Assembly: GCA_964017185.1 (NCBI GenBank)
Contig: OZ024877.1
Coordinates: 1,342,006-1,406,005, forward strand
Reading direction: 5' to 3'
Length of the DNA stretch: 64,000 nucleotides
Origin: Rugalucina vietnamica
Lineage: Eukaryota > Mollusca > Bivalvia > Lucinida > Lucinidae
In this document: piece after piece, positions 47,898-58,144 of the stretch
Layout of the letters: each line of letters begins with the position of its first letter
Numbering within the stretch: the first letter of the stretch is position 1
Notes under the pieces: generated by a model
The model's database searches: none
What the model was told of the DNA's origin: nothing
The model's input: the letters and a program-made list of their open reading frames with translations, nothing else
Translations under genes and position numbers: made by a program

Positions 47898-48022
47898 TTT
47901 GACAGGCTACTGTGCGTGCAACCAGAATGTAACGAAAAACATGCCAATCACCTCACCCCACCCCCGACCAAGCCCTATCGCCTTGTGATTTTGCCAATTT
48001 GGAGTTTCCCAATCCCATAGGT

Positions 48023-48135
48023 GGCACCGTGTTGAGCAAGAAACATTAACTCCCTACAGAACTGGTAAAACCCAGGAAGCGCTGGCTCCGTCCCGACATG
48101 GCTGAGAAATTGTTGACTGTGACGTTAAGCCTCAA
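48023..48135 (+). mobile_element. SINE 3' fragment (right arm)
   Basis: Mirror of 3562-3674. Confidence 0.7.
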
Positions 48136-48150
48136 TACAAACAAACAAAA

Positions 48151-48383
48151 GAACCGCCTCATGATAAAACCATCAATCTGCATATGCATAAACAAAGGCG
48201 CAGATCAGCTTCGCGGTAACCGCGAAGCTGATCAGCGCCTTTGTTTTTGCTATACGGATAGTACACTTCCTCCTCTTCTTAAATCCGAATTTCAAGCTTC
48301 TAGCCTGCTTCTGTGACTGTACAGCCTTATTTGTGTCGGACCTGTTCGGAAACCACGTTGTTGGTTTTTTCACGACGTGGCTC
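48151..48383 (+). mobile_element. GAGCC-family MITE (right arm)
   Basis: Mirror of 3314-3546. Confidence 0.8.
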
Positions 48384-48481
48384 AAATAAAAGACTGGCTT
48401 TTCAACGATAAACAATTTTGAACATTGAAATATTGATAAAGCAGGTATCAGTTGAGCGATGTCAGAACCATTGGAACCTTG

Positions 48482-48779
48482 TGTAACGTGCAGCCGAGCC
48501 AAGCCACAGCAAACCCCGTTGGTGGAAAAGCATGCTCATCCACCAAGGGTGGTTTACTGCGCTATATACCCAACACTTACTCGATTCACAAAGTCTCGAG
48601 TTTGAAATTTGCATATTTCCCAGGGAGGCTATCCCGTCACATTACCTCCCCCTCCGAGAAGACTCGTCCCGAGTCTTGGCCAAGGGACTACATGGGTAAG
48701 GCAACTCCGTTCTGGCAGTTGTCATCATCCCACCGCTGCCACCAAATGTAACGTGCAGCCGAGCCAAGCCACAGCAAAC
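48482..48779 (-). mobile_element. LTR retrotransposon remnant (right arm)
   Basis: Fossil. Mirror of 2918-3215: one LTR, the end of a second, a PBS-like stretch, and no coding interior. Confidence 0.55.
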
Positions 48780-49257
48780 TCCACCCTATAGATTCACTGT
48801 ACGACAGAAAAAGAGAGAGGTAGCTGTCTCCAGTGGAGTAGCGCATTTTTAAGAGAAAATTTGCGCGATAGTGGTAAGTATTTTGCGTGTTTTCTGGTAA
48901 TCGGATTTGTTTAAATGGCACTTTTTACCTTTGATTGCTTTTACACATGCATGCATGTCGTGCTATGGCAAAATTACCACAAAAGATGTTAGTAGGAGCA
49001 TGAGTAAGGCATTCGTTTTTGATGGCAGTCGAAAAAAGTCGAAAATCGCAACATTGTCTCTTATAGTTTGACAATCGAACACTTTTGTAGAAAATGAATG
49101 AAAGCAGAAGTATGCGCTTCCTTGGATCTTTTAACATGCCAAATCGCAGTCTGGTTTGATTTGTCTATTACGAGATTTTCAGCAATAGTGATCTTAGTAG
49201 AGGTGCGCGATTGTAGCAGTGGATGCCCACGCGGCGAAAGAAATATGCACAAATGGT
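48780..49257 (+). repeat. Repeated segment with strong splice-donor motif (right arm)
   Basis: Mirror of 2440-2917. In this orientation GATAGTG|GTAAGTATT reads forward at about 48870-48885. Confidence 0.5.
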
Positions 49258-49719
49258 ATTTAATAGCTACGAAAGACCGGTGGTGACTTTACAGTTTTGT
49301 AAAACAGCATTCTACCCTTGGAAGACAACGGGAGGGGACATTTCAAACTTCACAGTACTTACTTAACACTTCATACTTCACAGTTTACACTTCATACATC
49401 ACACTTTACAGTTTTGTAAAACAGTATTCTTGCACACCAGATAGAGAAATTTTACGTTTTACCCCATGTGAGAAATTCTTATCCCACCCTGGTTATATCA
49501 CCCCGGTCGCACCCTGCGTTCAAGTGTTCTTTTTTAACATTGGTTGTAAAGGACGTCACGTTATTTCGTCGCTAAGCGCACACGTCACGATGACGTCAAG
49601 ACGTTTTAGTTCAAAATGGCGGATGTCGTGATTGTAGCAGTTTTCTAGGTAAAAAGTATAATAATCAAGCTTCGCCGCATTACGGCGTGCAAGAAAAGGA
49701 ATCCATCATTCGTGTAAGG

Positions 49720-49819
49720 TATGGATAGACAAATCTGTCCCTCGGGTCACAGTTTGGCATCACTCGGCGAGCCTCGTGATGCCAAAATGTGACCCTCGGG
49801 ACAGATTTGTCTATCCATA
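49720..49819. repeat. 100-bp hairpin palindrome (right arm)
   Basis: Mirror of 1878-1977. Confidence 0.85.
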
Positions 49820-49845
49820 CATGACACTCATGTTAGATTCTTATA

Positions 49846-50882
49846 TTCTACCCTTGGAAGACAACAGGAGTGGACATTTCAAACTTCACAGATCATACTC
49901 ATAACGTGAGACGCCAGACCATTCGTGACGTGACGTCAACATATCTAACGTCAGTTGACGTGTATCAATGCCTGACCTGAAGTCATGTGATGTGACGTGA
50001 CGTCGTGGCATGGTGCGAAATGACGCCAACAGCGTCGTCACGCGATACGTGTGTGACTACAGTGACGTCATGTGACGTCACATGGAACGACATGCGGCCT
50101 CACACATAAAGTCATATTGCGTCACCTGTAACGTCATGCAGCGTGACGTTTGACGTCAAATAACGTCAATTGTGACGTCAGATGACGCCACTTGTGGAAC
50201 CAGATGACGGCACTTGTGATGTCTGGTGACCGCGCTTATTGTCAGGTGACGTCGCTTGTGACGTAAGGTAACGTCGAGTGATGTCAGGTGACGTAATTGT
50301 GTGACGTCATGTGACGTCTCTTGTAACGTCAGGTGACGAAACTGTTTGACGTCAAGTGACGTCACTTATTACGGAGGCGTCATAAAGTGCTGTCAAAAGC
50401 GACGTCATCTGACGTTACAATTGAATCTGCATGACGTTACATGTGACGCCACATGATGTTATGTGAGACGTCGCATGTCGTTTCGTGTGACTTCACATAA
50501 CGTCACTGTCGTCAATCACACGTTTCGTGTGACGTCGGTGGTGTCGTCATTTTGCACCATGCCACGAAGTCACGTCAAATTAAATGACTTCAGGTCACGC
50601 TTCGTCTGACGTCTCGAGTTGTGAGGTGACGTCATTATTCGAGATATGACGTCTATACTGGCCATGCGTATGAACTGTGAAGTTTGAAGTCTGAACTGTG
50701 AAGTGTGAAGTATGGAGTATGAACTGTGAAGTGTGAAGTTGTGAGGTGACGTCAATATTCGGGATATGACGTCTCTACTGGCCATGCGTATGAACTGTGA
50801 AGTTTGAAGTCTGAACTATGAAGTGTGAAGTATGAAGTGTGAAGTTTAAAATGTCCCCTCCCGTTGTCTTCCAAGGGTAGAA
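49846..50882. mobile_element. TGACGTCA word-array element (right arm)
   Basis: Mirror of 815-1851, with both TTCTACCCTTGG-type ends intact. Confidence 0.75.
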
Positions 50883-51236
50883 CGTTGTTTAACTAAACTG
50901 TGAAATGTGGGTATGCCTTAGAAACGCACGGACTTATGCACGTTTAGTAGAGCGTGTCTCTGGTCATAAAACATGTACGGTGAATTGGAAATGTCGATTG
51001 ATTTGTCGCAAAATGAAGTTCCAGGTTATTATATTAACCGTATAACAACTTATCATTGTATATTATATTAATTATCTCGACTCAAGTATTAACTCATTGT
51101 TGCTATAGGCCTGGTGACTTCTCGTGACACTATTATCATTTTTAAAGTTTGTAAACAGAAAATGGTAAACATAAACACCGGTTATTTTTAGGACCAATAA
51201 AAATGAAATTTATAATATTGAACAAATAGGTATATT

Positions 51237-51299
51237 GGCTGGATAGCTTAGTGGACTAGCATGCTGACTCTCGTTCCGTAGGTTGTGGGATCAAAACCC
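51237..51299 (+). mobile_element. tRNA-derived SINE head (right arm)
   Basis: Mirror of 398-460. Box A TAGCTTAGTGG and box B GATCAAAAC read forward here and are followed by a T/G-rich tail. Confidence 0.6.
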
Positions 51300-51881
51300 A
51301 ATACTAATTTTTTTCAGTGTTTTTGTTTGTTTGTTTTGTATGCGTGTGTGTTTGTGTGTGTGTTTTTTTTTTTTTTTTTTTTTTTTTGTTTTTTTTTTGT
51401 TTTTTTTTTGTTCATTTTTGCTTGTTTTTAAGTTTGGATTTATCTTATTATTTTTGTTTGTGTTTTTGTTGTTCTTCTTTCTTGTAATAAATTCAATAAA
51501 CAACAACAAGGACAAACATTTAAAGTGAAAACATGAGCTGATGAAACATGCAACAAAATGCCAGGGCAAATTACAATGTGTGAATAATGTACTATGTGAC
51601 ATGCATGTACTGCAAGCATTAATACAAAATATGTTAAGTTACTTTTTATGTTGAGCTAAACGTTACAGAAGAAGCCTTAAATGAATAGTGCTTTCCAGAA
51701 CATTTAGCGCGATTTGCTTTTTTTTTCTTCGCTCTTCGCTGTAGTGAAGCCGTCTTGCCATGATTCGCAAAAGGAGCAGATTGCCCAAGATAGTGGGTGC
51801 ATGAATAGTTCGTTTTTATAAAAATCACGCTCAGAACAAGAAAAAAATGCTTCGTTTAAATTGGCGCTGATATAGTTTTTG

Positions 51882-51960
51882 GAAGAAAAAATAAAGTTGA
51901 CCCTACCCGGATTCGAACCTGGGACTGAGGGATTCCAAGCACATCACCGTAACCACTGCT
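51882..51960 (-). mobile_element. tRNA-like SINE head outside the palindrome
   Basis: Minus strand carries box B GGTTCGAATCC with a paired T-arm (CCCAGG/CCGGGT) and a box A-like TATAGAGCAGTGG. The acceptor stem does not pair, so it is a SINE head or tRNA relic and not a gene for a working tRNA. Confidence 0.5.
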
Positions 51961-52329
51961 CTATAAGCATATGCATGAATGCAGGTCGTTTTCCAAAAGT
52001 CTTATACTTTCCCATTACTAACTTACCTGTTGGTGTTCTATTAAAAGCTCGTCCTCAAAATAGATTATTGTTATTGGAAAATATTTTTGTAAACCAAAAG
52101 TATCAACACGACAGGATACCGCGGCTGACCTGTAGCATTAATTAATGTTGTCTAATGCACAAACAAACTTTGAAGAATAAAACATGTTATTTTGGCTGAC
52201 ACAATGCATTTTTATCCGAAATTTAGGCAGATTTCTGCTGGTTATGCGCAAATTTCCATACCAACGATCTCAATACTTCACACAGTCTGTAGTCACTACT
52301 GGGTACAAAAAACAAAACACCATCTACTC

Positions 52330-52784
52330 CACTGCACCAGTCGCGCACCTCTTCTTAATCTTCCGTACAGTCACTAATTGCTGAAAAATCTCGAAATAGA
52401 CAAATCACACCTGACTGCGATTTGGCATGTTGAAAGATCCAAGGAGGCGCATATTTCTGGTTTCATTCAATTTTTTCAAAAGTGCTCGATTGTCAAACTA
52501 GCAGAGACAATGCTGCGATTTTCGACTTTTTTTCGACTGCCATAAAAAACGAATGCCTTCCTCATGCTCCTACAAACATCTATTGTGGTAATTTTGCCAT
52601 AGCACGACACGCATACATGTGTAAAAGCAATCAAAGGTAAAAAGTGGCAAATAAACAAATCCGATTACCAGAAAACACGCAAAATACTTACCACTATCGC
52701 GCAAATTTTGTCCGAAAAATGCGCTACTCCACTGGAGACAGCTACCTCTCTCTTTTTCTGTCGTACAGTGAATCTATAGGGTGA
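52330..52784 (-). repeat. Diverged third copy of the splice-donor-bearing segment
   Basis: Roughly 90 percent similar by eye to 2480-2917, including CTCGATTGTCAAACTA/GCAGAGACAATG and the minus-strand donor GTAAGTATTTTGCG. It lies directly upstream of the sulfatase gene and outside the visible palindrome, in inverted orientation relative to 48780-49257. Confidence 0.7.
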
Positions 52785-52913
52785 ACTCCGTCGGTGGAAA
52801 AGCATGCTCATCCACCAAGGGTGGTTTACTGCGCTATATACCCAACACTTACTCTATTCACAAAGTCTCGAGTTTGACATTTGCATATTTCCCAGGGAGG
52901 CTATCCCGTCACA
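52785..52913 (-). mobile_element. Partial LTR of the same fossil LTR family
   Basis: Fossil fragment. On the minus strand it begins TGTGACGGGATAGCC and matches the first part of the 3056-3215 LTR. Broken and solo. It ends about 70 bp upstream of the sulfatase start codon, so it may form part of the gene's upstream region. Confidence 0.6.
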
Positions 52914-52982
52914 CTTGTAATGTGTCTTTATGCTGAATGAATAATTATGTTTACTAGGGAGGGACAACCTCTCAATAACAAC

Positions 52983-53118
52983 ATGGAGTGGGATAGCCGA
53001 CGGTGTCTACTGGTAGCTTTGTTAGTTTGGACTATAACCGGCGTCAGTTCCTACCTTACACCACCCCCAGCAACAAACAGACCGCCGCACATCATTTTTA
53101 TGGTCGCCGATGATCTAG
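52983..53118 (+). CDS. Arylsulfatase (ARSB/ARSI/ARSJ-like), exon 1
   Basis: First coding exon of a secreted or lysosomal sulfatase, an enzyme that hydrolyses sulfate esters, probably of glycosaminoglycans or similar glycans. The chosen ATG (52983) lies in a good initiation context (ACAACATGG) and is followed at once by a signal peptide: basic DSRR, then the hydrophobic run CLLVALLVWTITGV, with likely cleavage near residue 23. An in-frame upstream ATG at 52947 would add 12 residues ahead of the signal. PPHIIFMVADD (residues 34-44) is the conserved first sulfatase strand; D43 and D44 should bind the active-site calcium. The exon ends with a phase-1 donor G|GTAAGC followed by a short GTCT microsatellite. 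Exons 1-3 together encode the first 100 residues; full-length members have about 500, so the rest lies beyond 64000. The ARSB, I and J subfamilies cannot be separated on this much sequence. Confidence 0.92.
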
Positions 53119-53349
53119 GTAAGCCTGTCTGTCTGTCTGTCTGTCTGCCATTTTAGATATGGAGACATTCTGGAAAAAATCTAGTTCCGGTTTGATTCAA
53201 GATCGCGGATTTGGTCATGAACATGCAATTTTTTTTTAACATACAGATTGGAAAAATCTCAGGATCTTTGGTTAAAAATAATCGAAGTCAACATAATTTT
53301 CACTATAAACAAATCAAAACTAATGTCGAAAGACTTATCAGGTGCATTT

Positions 53350-54740
53350 TAAGCTCACCTGAGACGAAGGCTCAAAGGTGAGCTTATAGGATAGGCAGGT
53401 ATCCGGCGTCCGTCCGTCGTCCGTCCCTCAACATTTTCAAACGAACTTTTGATATTTGGCATAAAGCATCCACGGGAGGGGGGCAAAATATTGTTTTTGT
53501 TCAGATCGGATCAGAACTCTGGTTGACATGGCAACTTATACGTTTTATAGACTTATAATGGAAAAAAGTGGAAATTACAAATATTAGCTTTCTCATTGGA
53601 GATATTTGATTTTTTTAGAGAAATGTTTATTGAGTAGTGTTCTACGTTTCGGATGACCTTCATCCTGATCGCTTATTTTGATTGGTTGGTGGGGCCAAAA
53701 CAAAGGGCAAATTTTCGAAAAAAAAAAAAAAATCTTTAAAAATCTTCTTCTCAGAAGCAGTTTGCTTTATGAAGCTTATACTTTGCAAACATGTTTCTGG
53801 CATTAGCCTCTACAAAAAATATTGTTTTTTGTTCTAGTCCGATGAGAACTCGGGTTGCTATGGAAACTGAAAGACTTATAATGGAAAAAGTGAAAATTTA
53901 ATATTTCTGCAGTCTCATTGGAGATATTTGGATTTGGCTTTTGCAGAAATGTTAATTTAGTAGTCCTCTATGTTTCATATTCCTTTTGTCCCAATACCTT
54001 ATTTTGATTGAATGCTGGGGCACCAAAAAGGTAAATTTTCGAAATAATATTACAAAATCTTCTCTTCAGAAACTGTTTGGGTTATGAAGCATCCATACAT
54101 CTTTCTAGCATTAGCCTCTACAAATCAGCTGTGTTTTGTTCCAGTCAGATAAGAACTAGTTTCCATAGACTTATAATGGAAAAAGTGAAAATTTTATATT
54201 TCTGCAGTCTCATTGGAAATATTGGATTTTTTTTTTAGAAATGTTCATTGAGTTGTCCTCTATGTTGCAGATGAACTTCATCCTTATCCCTTATTTTGAT
54301 TGGTTGCTGGGGCCCCTAAAAGGTCAAAGTTTTGAGAAAAAAAAAGCATTAAAAATCTTTTTCTCAGAAACTGCTTGCTATATGAAGCTGATGCTTTGCA
54401 TCCATGTTTCTGGTATTAGCCTCTACAAAGGTTTTTTGTCTGGATAGGAACTCTGGTTGCTATGGCAACTTTCAGTTTGCATAGACTTATTATAATGGGA
54501 AAAGCAGAAATCGGCTATTTTTTGCAGTCTCATTTCGGATATTTGATTTTTTTTGCATAAATGTTAATTGAGTAGTCTTCTATGTGTTATATGACTCTTA
54601 TTTGACTTATAATATGGTGCTGGATAATATATTACAGAATTTTATCAGTTGTAATTTGTCAGGTGTCCATAAATGTTATATTCAACGATAGCTGTTTAAT
54701 CAGGTGAGCTTTGTGGCCCATGGACGTCTGTTGTTTTAAA
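53350..54740. mobile_element. Diverged AGCTCACCTGAG repeat in sulfatase intron 1
   Basis: Starts with AAGCTCACCTGAGACGAAGG and a hairpin partner CAAAGGTGAGCTTATAG. It contains about four diverged ~300-bp units sharing ACTTATAATGGAAAAAGTG and CAGTCTCATTGGAGATATTT. It ends at AATCAGGTGAGCTTTGTGGC. It is a different subfamily from 11376-12919 and fills most of the intron. Confidence 0.65.
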
Positions 54741-54825
54741 TTAGTTCAACTTCTGGTAATAAATTTTTCAGGTTTTCAGCCCTTGTTAGTTTGTTAAACT
54801 ACATATTCGACGTAATCATTTTCAG

Positions 54826-54937
54826 GTTGGAATGATGTTGGATGGCACAATCCGGACATGTACACGCCTAACCTGGACAGTCTAGCACGAGACGGGGTCA
54901 TTTTAGACTCGTCATATGTCCAACCACTTTGTAGCCC
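54826..54937 (+). CDS. Arylsulfatase, exon 2
   Basis: Bounded by a CATTTTCAG acceptor and a CC|GTAAGT donor. It continues the exon 1 frame as [21 protein letters not shown] and ends with YVQPLCSP. Cys81 (counting from the 52983 start) is the first residue of the sulfatase signature C-x-P-S-R and should be converted to formylglycine, the catalytic nucleophile, by the formylglycine-generating enzyme. GW(N/D)DVG and TPNLDSLA are strongly conserved in the family. The intron is phase 2, splitting the proline codon of CSPSR between exons 2 and 3. Confidence 0.95.
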
Positions 54938-55049
54938 GTAAGTAACACAACACAAGATAATGACAATGACACTGGCCTGACAGAGTACTACAAGATCAGA
55001 CAGATTTTAGTTTTTGTAAGACAAGTATGAGCAACATATAAAGTATAGT

Positions 55050-55475
55050 AAAACCAGGGGTATACATTATTTTTGCTCCAAAATATAGATTGTGGTTACT
55101 CGTTAGAACCGCCTCAACGTGAACAAAATATTCAATTTTTACATGTGAAAAAAAAAAACATCTGTATTGGAGAGTTTTCGTACAAAGGTCAACATTACGA
55201 AAACTTGCCCATGCAATATACAGTGATTTTTAAAGTTGTAAAAAATGCAAATTTTCAGCAGAAATTTTTTGCTATTTTTTCTTATTTTTGCTCAAAACAT
55301 AGATTGTGGGTACTCGTTAGAACCGCCTCGGCGAGGCGGTTCTAACGTGTACCCACAATCTATGTTTAGAGCAAAAATAAGAAAAATATCAAAAGTTTTC
55401 AGCTGAAAATGTTCAATTTTTGAAGCTAAAAAAATCTCTGTTTATTGCATGGGCAAGTTTTCGTAATGTAAATGA
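55050..55475. mobile_element. Fold-back elements in sulfatase intron 2
   Basis: Two related pieces: a half copy near 55070-55115, and a near-perfect palindrome at about 55290-55390 whose arms contain AAACATAGATTGTGGGTACT and whose centre is GCCTCGGCGAGGC. Same family as 4500-4795 and 21373-21640. Confidence 0.75.
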
Positions 55476-55833
55476 ATGTCGAAGATACATAAAAGTCCTT
55501 ACCGCGGAATCTTGTCATGGGGTCTGGTATTTCTTTTAGAAAACCGCTCTCATTTAATGACTTGTATGCAACAACGAAAAGCGACATTCCGTGGCGTAGA
55601 CTATAGGCACAAACTAGTGTGGAGACACGGTCCCGGCGTGCGAATTTGGTTCAGTAAAGATTCGCAGACAGATTAACTGTTTGATTTCTAAACTTATTAA
55701 ACATTTTTCTATGAATTCATAGAAACTCTTAAATTTATAGAAACTCAATCAATCAAAATCTTACCCCTACCTGATAATATTACCCTCGTTTGGTTTTATC
55801 CCTAATTATGCTTGAAATATTCTTATGTTGCAG

Positions 55834-55885
55834 ATCAAGAAACTGTTTTATGTCCGGGTACTATCCATACCATACCGGAATGCAG
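55834..55885 (+). CDS. Arylsulfatase, exon 3 (founder of the 51-bp array)
   Basis: A 52-nt micro-exon after a TATGTTGCAG acceptor. It completes the split proline and encodes SRNCFMSGYYPYHTGMQ, i.e. the S-R of the catalytic C-S-P-S-R motif (Arg85 supports the formylglycine and metal) and the following G-x-Y-x-x-x-T-G-x-Q helix segment found in ARSB-type enzymes. It ends at a phase-0 donor CAG|GTAACT. The first intron bases (GTAACTCACTGTTTCATGTC) are already the beginning of the repeat unit that forms the array at 60284-61739. The next exon is not visible up to 64000. Confidence 0.93.
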
Positions 55886-55915
55886 GTAACTCACTGTTTC
55901 ATGTCGGGGTATTAG
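55886..55915 (+). repeat. First, interrupted unit of the exon-3-derived array
   Basis: GTAACTCACTGTTTCATGTC followed by GGGGTATTAG matches the first 30 bases of the 51-bp unit. The unit is broken by the transposon beginning at 55916 and resumes at 60284. Confidence 0.9.
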
Positions 55916-56269
55916 TATGGAAGCGTATAGGTACCCCCCTGATATTCATTTCTCGTGATATATTTATGTCGAGAAACAATAATATTATGGTTTATCATAC
56001 CTCATATAAATTTGCCATGTTAAACTCCCACAGGCCGGAAGGTGAAAAATTCTTATTATTACCCAACATACTATATAAATAGAAATAAAACATTTCATGC
56101 TGTCTTTTAAACAATTTCAGTTAAAGCCAGTTTAAACCAGTTTCAATTAACTGTTTCATGTCATGTGACGAACTGTTTCATGTGCAACAGTTTTTACTGT
56201 TTCCCAGTCATGTGACATGCTTTGCATGCTTTTATACTGCCTCGCCATACCTGCAAATATTGTCAAAGA

Positions 56270-56690
56270 AAAAGTAATCAAAAGCAAACAACCAAACAAA
56301 TGAATCAAACAAACAAACAAAACATGATCAAACAAACAAAAACAAGCAAACAAACATAAAATAAACAAATCCAACCAGGCATTAATCACAAATAAGCACA
56401 TGAAATAATCTAAGAAAACAATAAAAAAAACTAACAGTAACTTTAAACAAACAACAAACAAACAAGCAAAACAAACAAAAACAGAATAAAACATAACAAA
56501 CAAACAAACAAGCATACAAACAAAAAATGACTCAAACAAACAAGCAGAATAAACAAAATTAGTAAGATAAGCAAACAAGTCGATCAACTTAAGTGCAAAA
56601 TAAACAAGCAGAACTTACAAAAAAAACAATAAAATAGTAAACAAACAAGCAAATCAGAATCAAACAAGCAAACATGTTCTATACAACAAA
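56270..56690. repeat. (CAAA)n-type low-complexity tract
   Basis: Over 400 bp of CAAACAAA-rich sequence with few Gs. The long minus-strand open frame across it is compositional. Confidence 0.9.
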
Positions 56691-56814
56691 ACCAGGATAT
56701 AAACATGTTCCAACCATATTTTCAGTTTTAACATTTAATGTTACAACCAGTCTTGTCATAATATAGTATGTGTCTGTTACGAAGTTAATAATGAACGTTG
56801 AGTTGGGTAATAAA

Positions 56815-56989
56815 ACAACTATTTCAAACCTTCCTGTGTGACAGTCATAACTATCACCCCTCGGAACTGTGGATGACCCGATGAACTGTTGCCCTCGGCC
56901 TTCGGCCTCGGGCAACAGTTCATCGGGTCATCCACAGCACCTCGGGGTGATAGTTTTGACTGTTACAAAGGAAGGTATGAAATAGTTGT
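56815..56989. repeat. Hairpin palindrome with GGCCTTCGGCC centre
   Basis: Arms ACTATCACCCCTCGG and GATGACCCGATGAACTGTTG pair with their complements across a GCCTTCGGC loop. Member of the short fold-back class. Confidence 0.85.
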
Positions 56990-57111
56990 ATACTATCACC
57001 CTGCGATAATTTCGACTATCGCATGCACATAAAATATGCGCGTACAGTTCGTTTTTCTAAAAGGTTTTATCTCAAAGAAGGTACCTTCAAAACACATAAT
57101 TTTAATATAGG

Positions 57112-57252
57112 GATCAACCATGGTTTTCAGTGTTCAAACATTCGATGGGTCACGAGGAAGGTGTTTGAACACAAGGCCGCAGGCCGCGTGTTCAAACACC
57201 TTCCGAGTGATCCAGCGAATGTTTGAACACTGAAACAAACCATGGTTGATCG
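57112..57252. repeat. Hairpin palindrome with GGCCGCAGGCC centre
   Basis: Outer arms GATCAACCATGG/CCATGGTTGATC and inner arms GAAGGTGTTTGAACAC/GTGTTCAAACACCTTC. The words TTTGAACAC and GTTCAAAC recur again at 57418-57500. Confidence 0.85.
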
Positions 57253-57752
57253 CTATTCTTGCATTTCCACACTAACCCACTTAAAATCTCATGAAAATAA
57301 CATTAACAACGTAAAACACTAACCCAAAGCCGCAGAGCTTCTTCAACGTCGGCCATTTTGTTTCTATAAAACACATGACGTCACGTCGCATTGACCAATG
57401 ACGTCGGCCAAAACCCATGTTCAAACGGCACGTGAATTTCATGATTTGAACACGGGTTTTGCTGTTTGAACACGGCTTTCGGCCAATCGAAAACGGCTTC
57501 AAACAGCTATGCGCATAGATATCTATGCAAGAATAGAAGTTTGATAAAATTAAGTATAACAAACATATAAAATTATTTTGGTAGTAGAAAATGGGCTGAA
57601 TTGACGTTTAAAATCGTGAATAGCGATCAGTTGTTGTGATGACGTTACGTAAATGCGAAATAACGTTACGCAACGTCGCGCCAAAATTGGTATTACGCAT
57701 TCAAATAAAAAGACATTTTTTTCGATCTTCATCAATTTCGGTATGATACAAT

Positions 57753-57891
57753 AAATACAACACTGCTGAGAGGGTGATAGTAAGAATTTTCACCCTTCGA
57801 AAATGATTACCAACCTAGGCTTCGCCTCGGTCGATAATCATTTCCTCAGGGTGAAAATTCTTACTATCACCCTCTCAGCAATGTTGTATTT
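57753..57891. repeat. Hairpin palindrome with GGCTTCGCCTCGG centre
   Basis: Arms GAGAGGGTGATAGTAAGAAT and ATTCTTACTATCACCCTCTC are perfect complements, with AAATACAAC/GTTGTATTT outside. Confidence 0.87.
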
Positions 57892-58144
57892 ATATAATAT
57901 CGCTACATTATATCGCTATCTTTTTGTCGAGAAAATGCTATAATTTATTATGAACTCGATATACTTTAACGTGTTACGATATACTTTTATTAAGTTTAAC
58001 ACCATATTTAATGCGTAAAAAATTCCATCACATAATAACTTTTTACAACATAGCCGTTACTGGTCATTATTTTGGTGTCATATTCAATAAATTATTTCAT
58101 CGCAATAATCTTGGCGGGAATATTGCGTCACATGGTTGGGGGCA

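Larger units (their letters stand above)
26161..51698 (-). repeat. Right arm of giant palindrome
   Basis: This is the inverted copy of 1-25530. The last base that can be paired with the left arm is 51698, which matches base 1. Whether homology stops there cannot be judged, because the left partner runs off the window. By eye the arms differ at about eleven single bases plus short length differences, roughly 99.95 percent identity. Seven of the differences lie opposite left-arm 4702-5486. Confidence 0.97.

Noticed and set aside
1-51698. Palindrome as the inverted repeat of an organelle or viral genome
   Set aside because: Content is nuclear transposons and SINEs; no organelle or viral gene is present.
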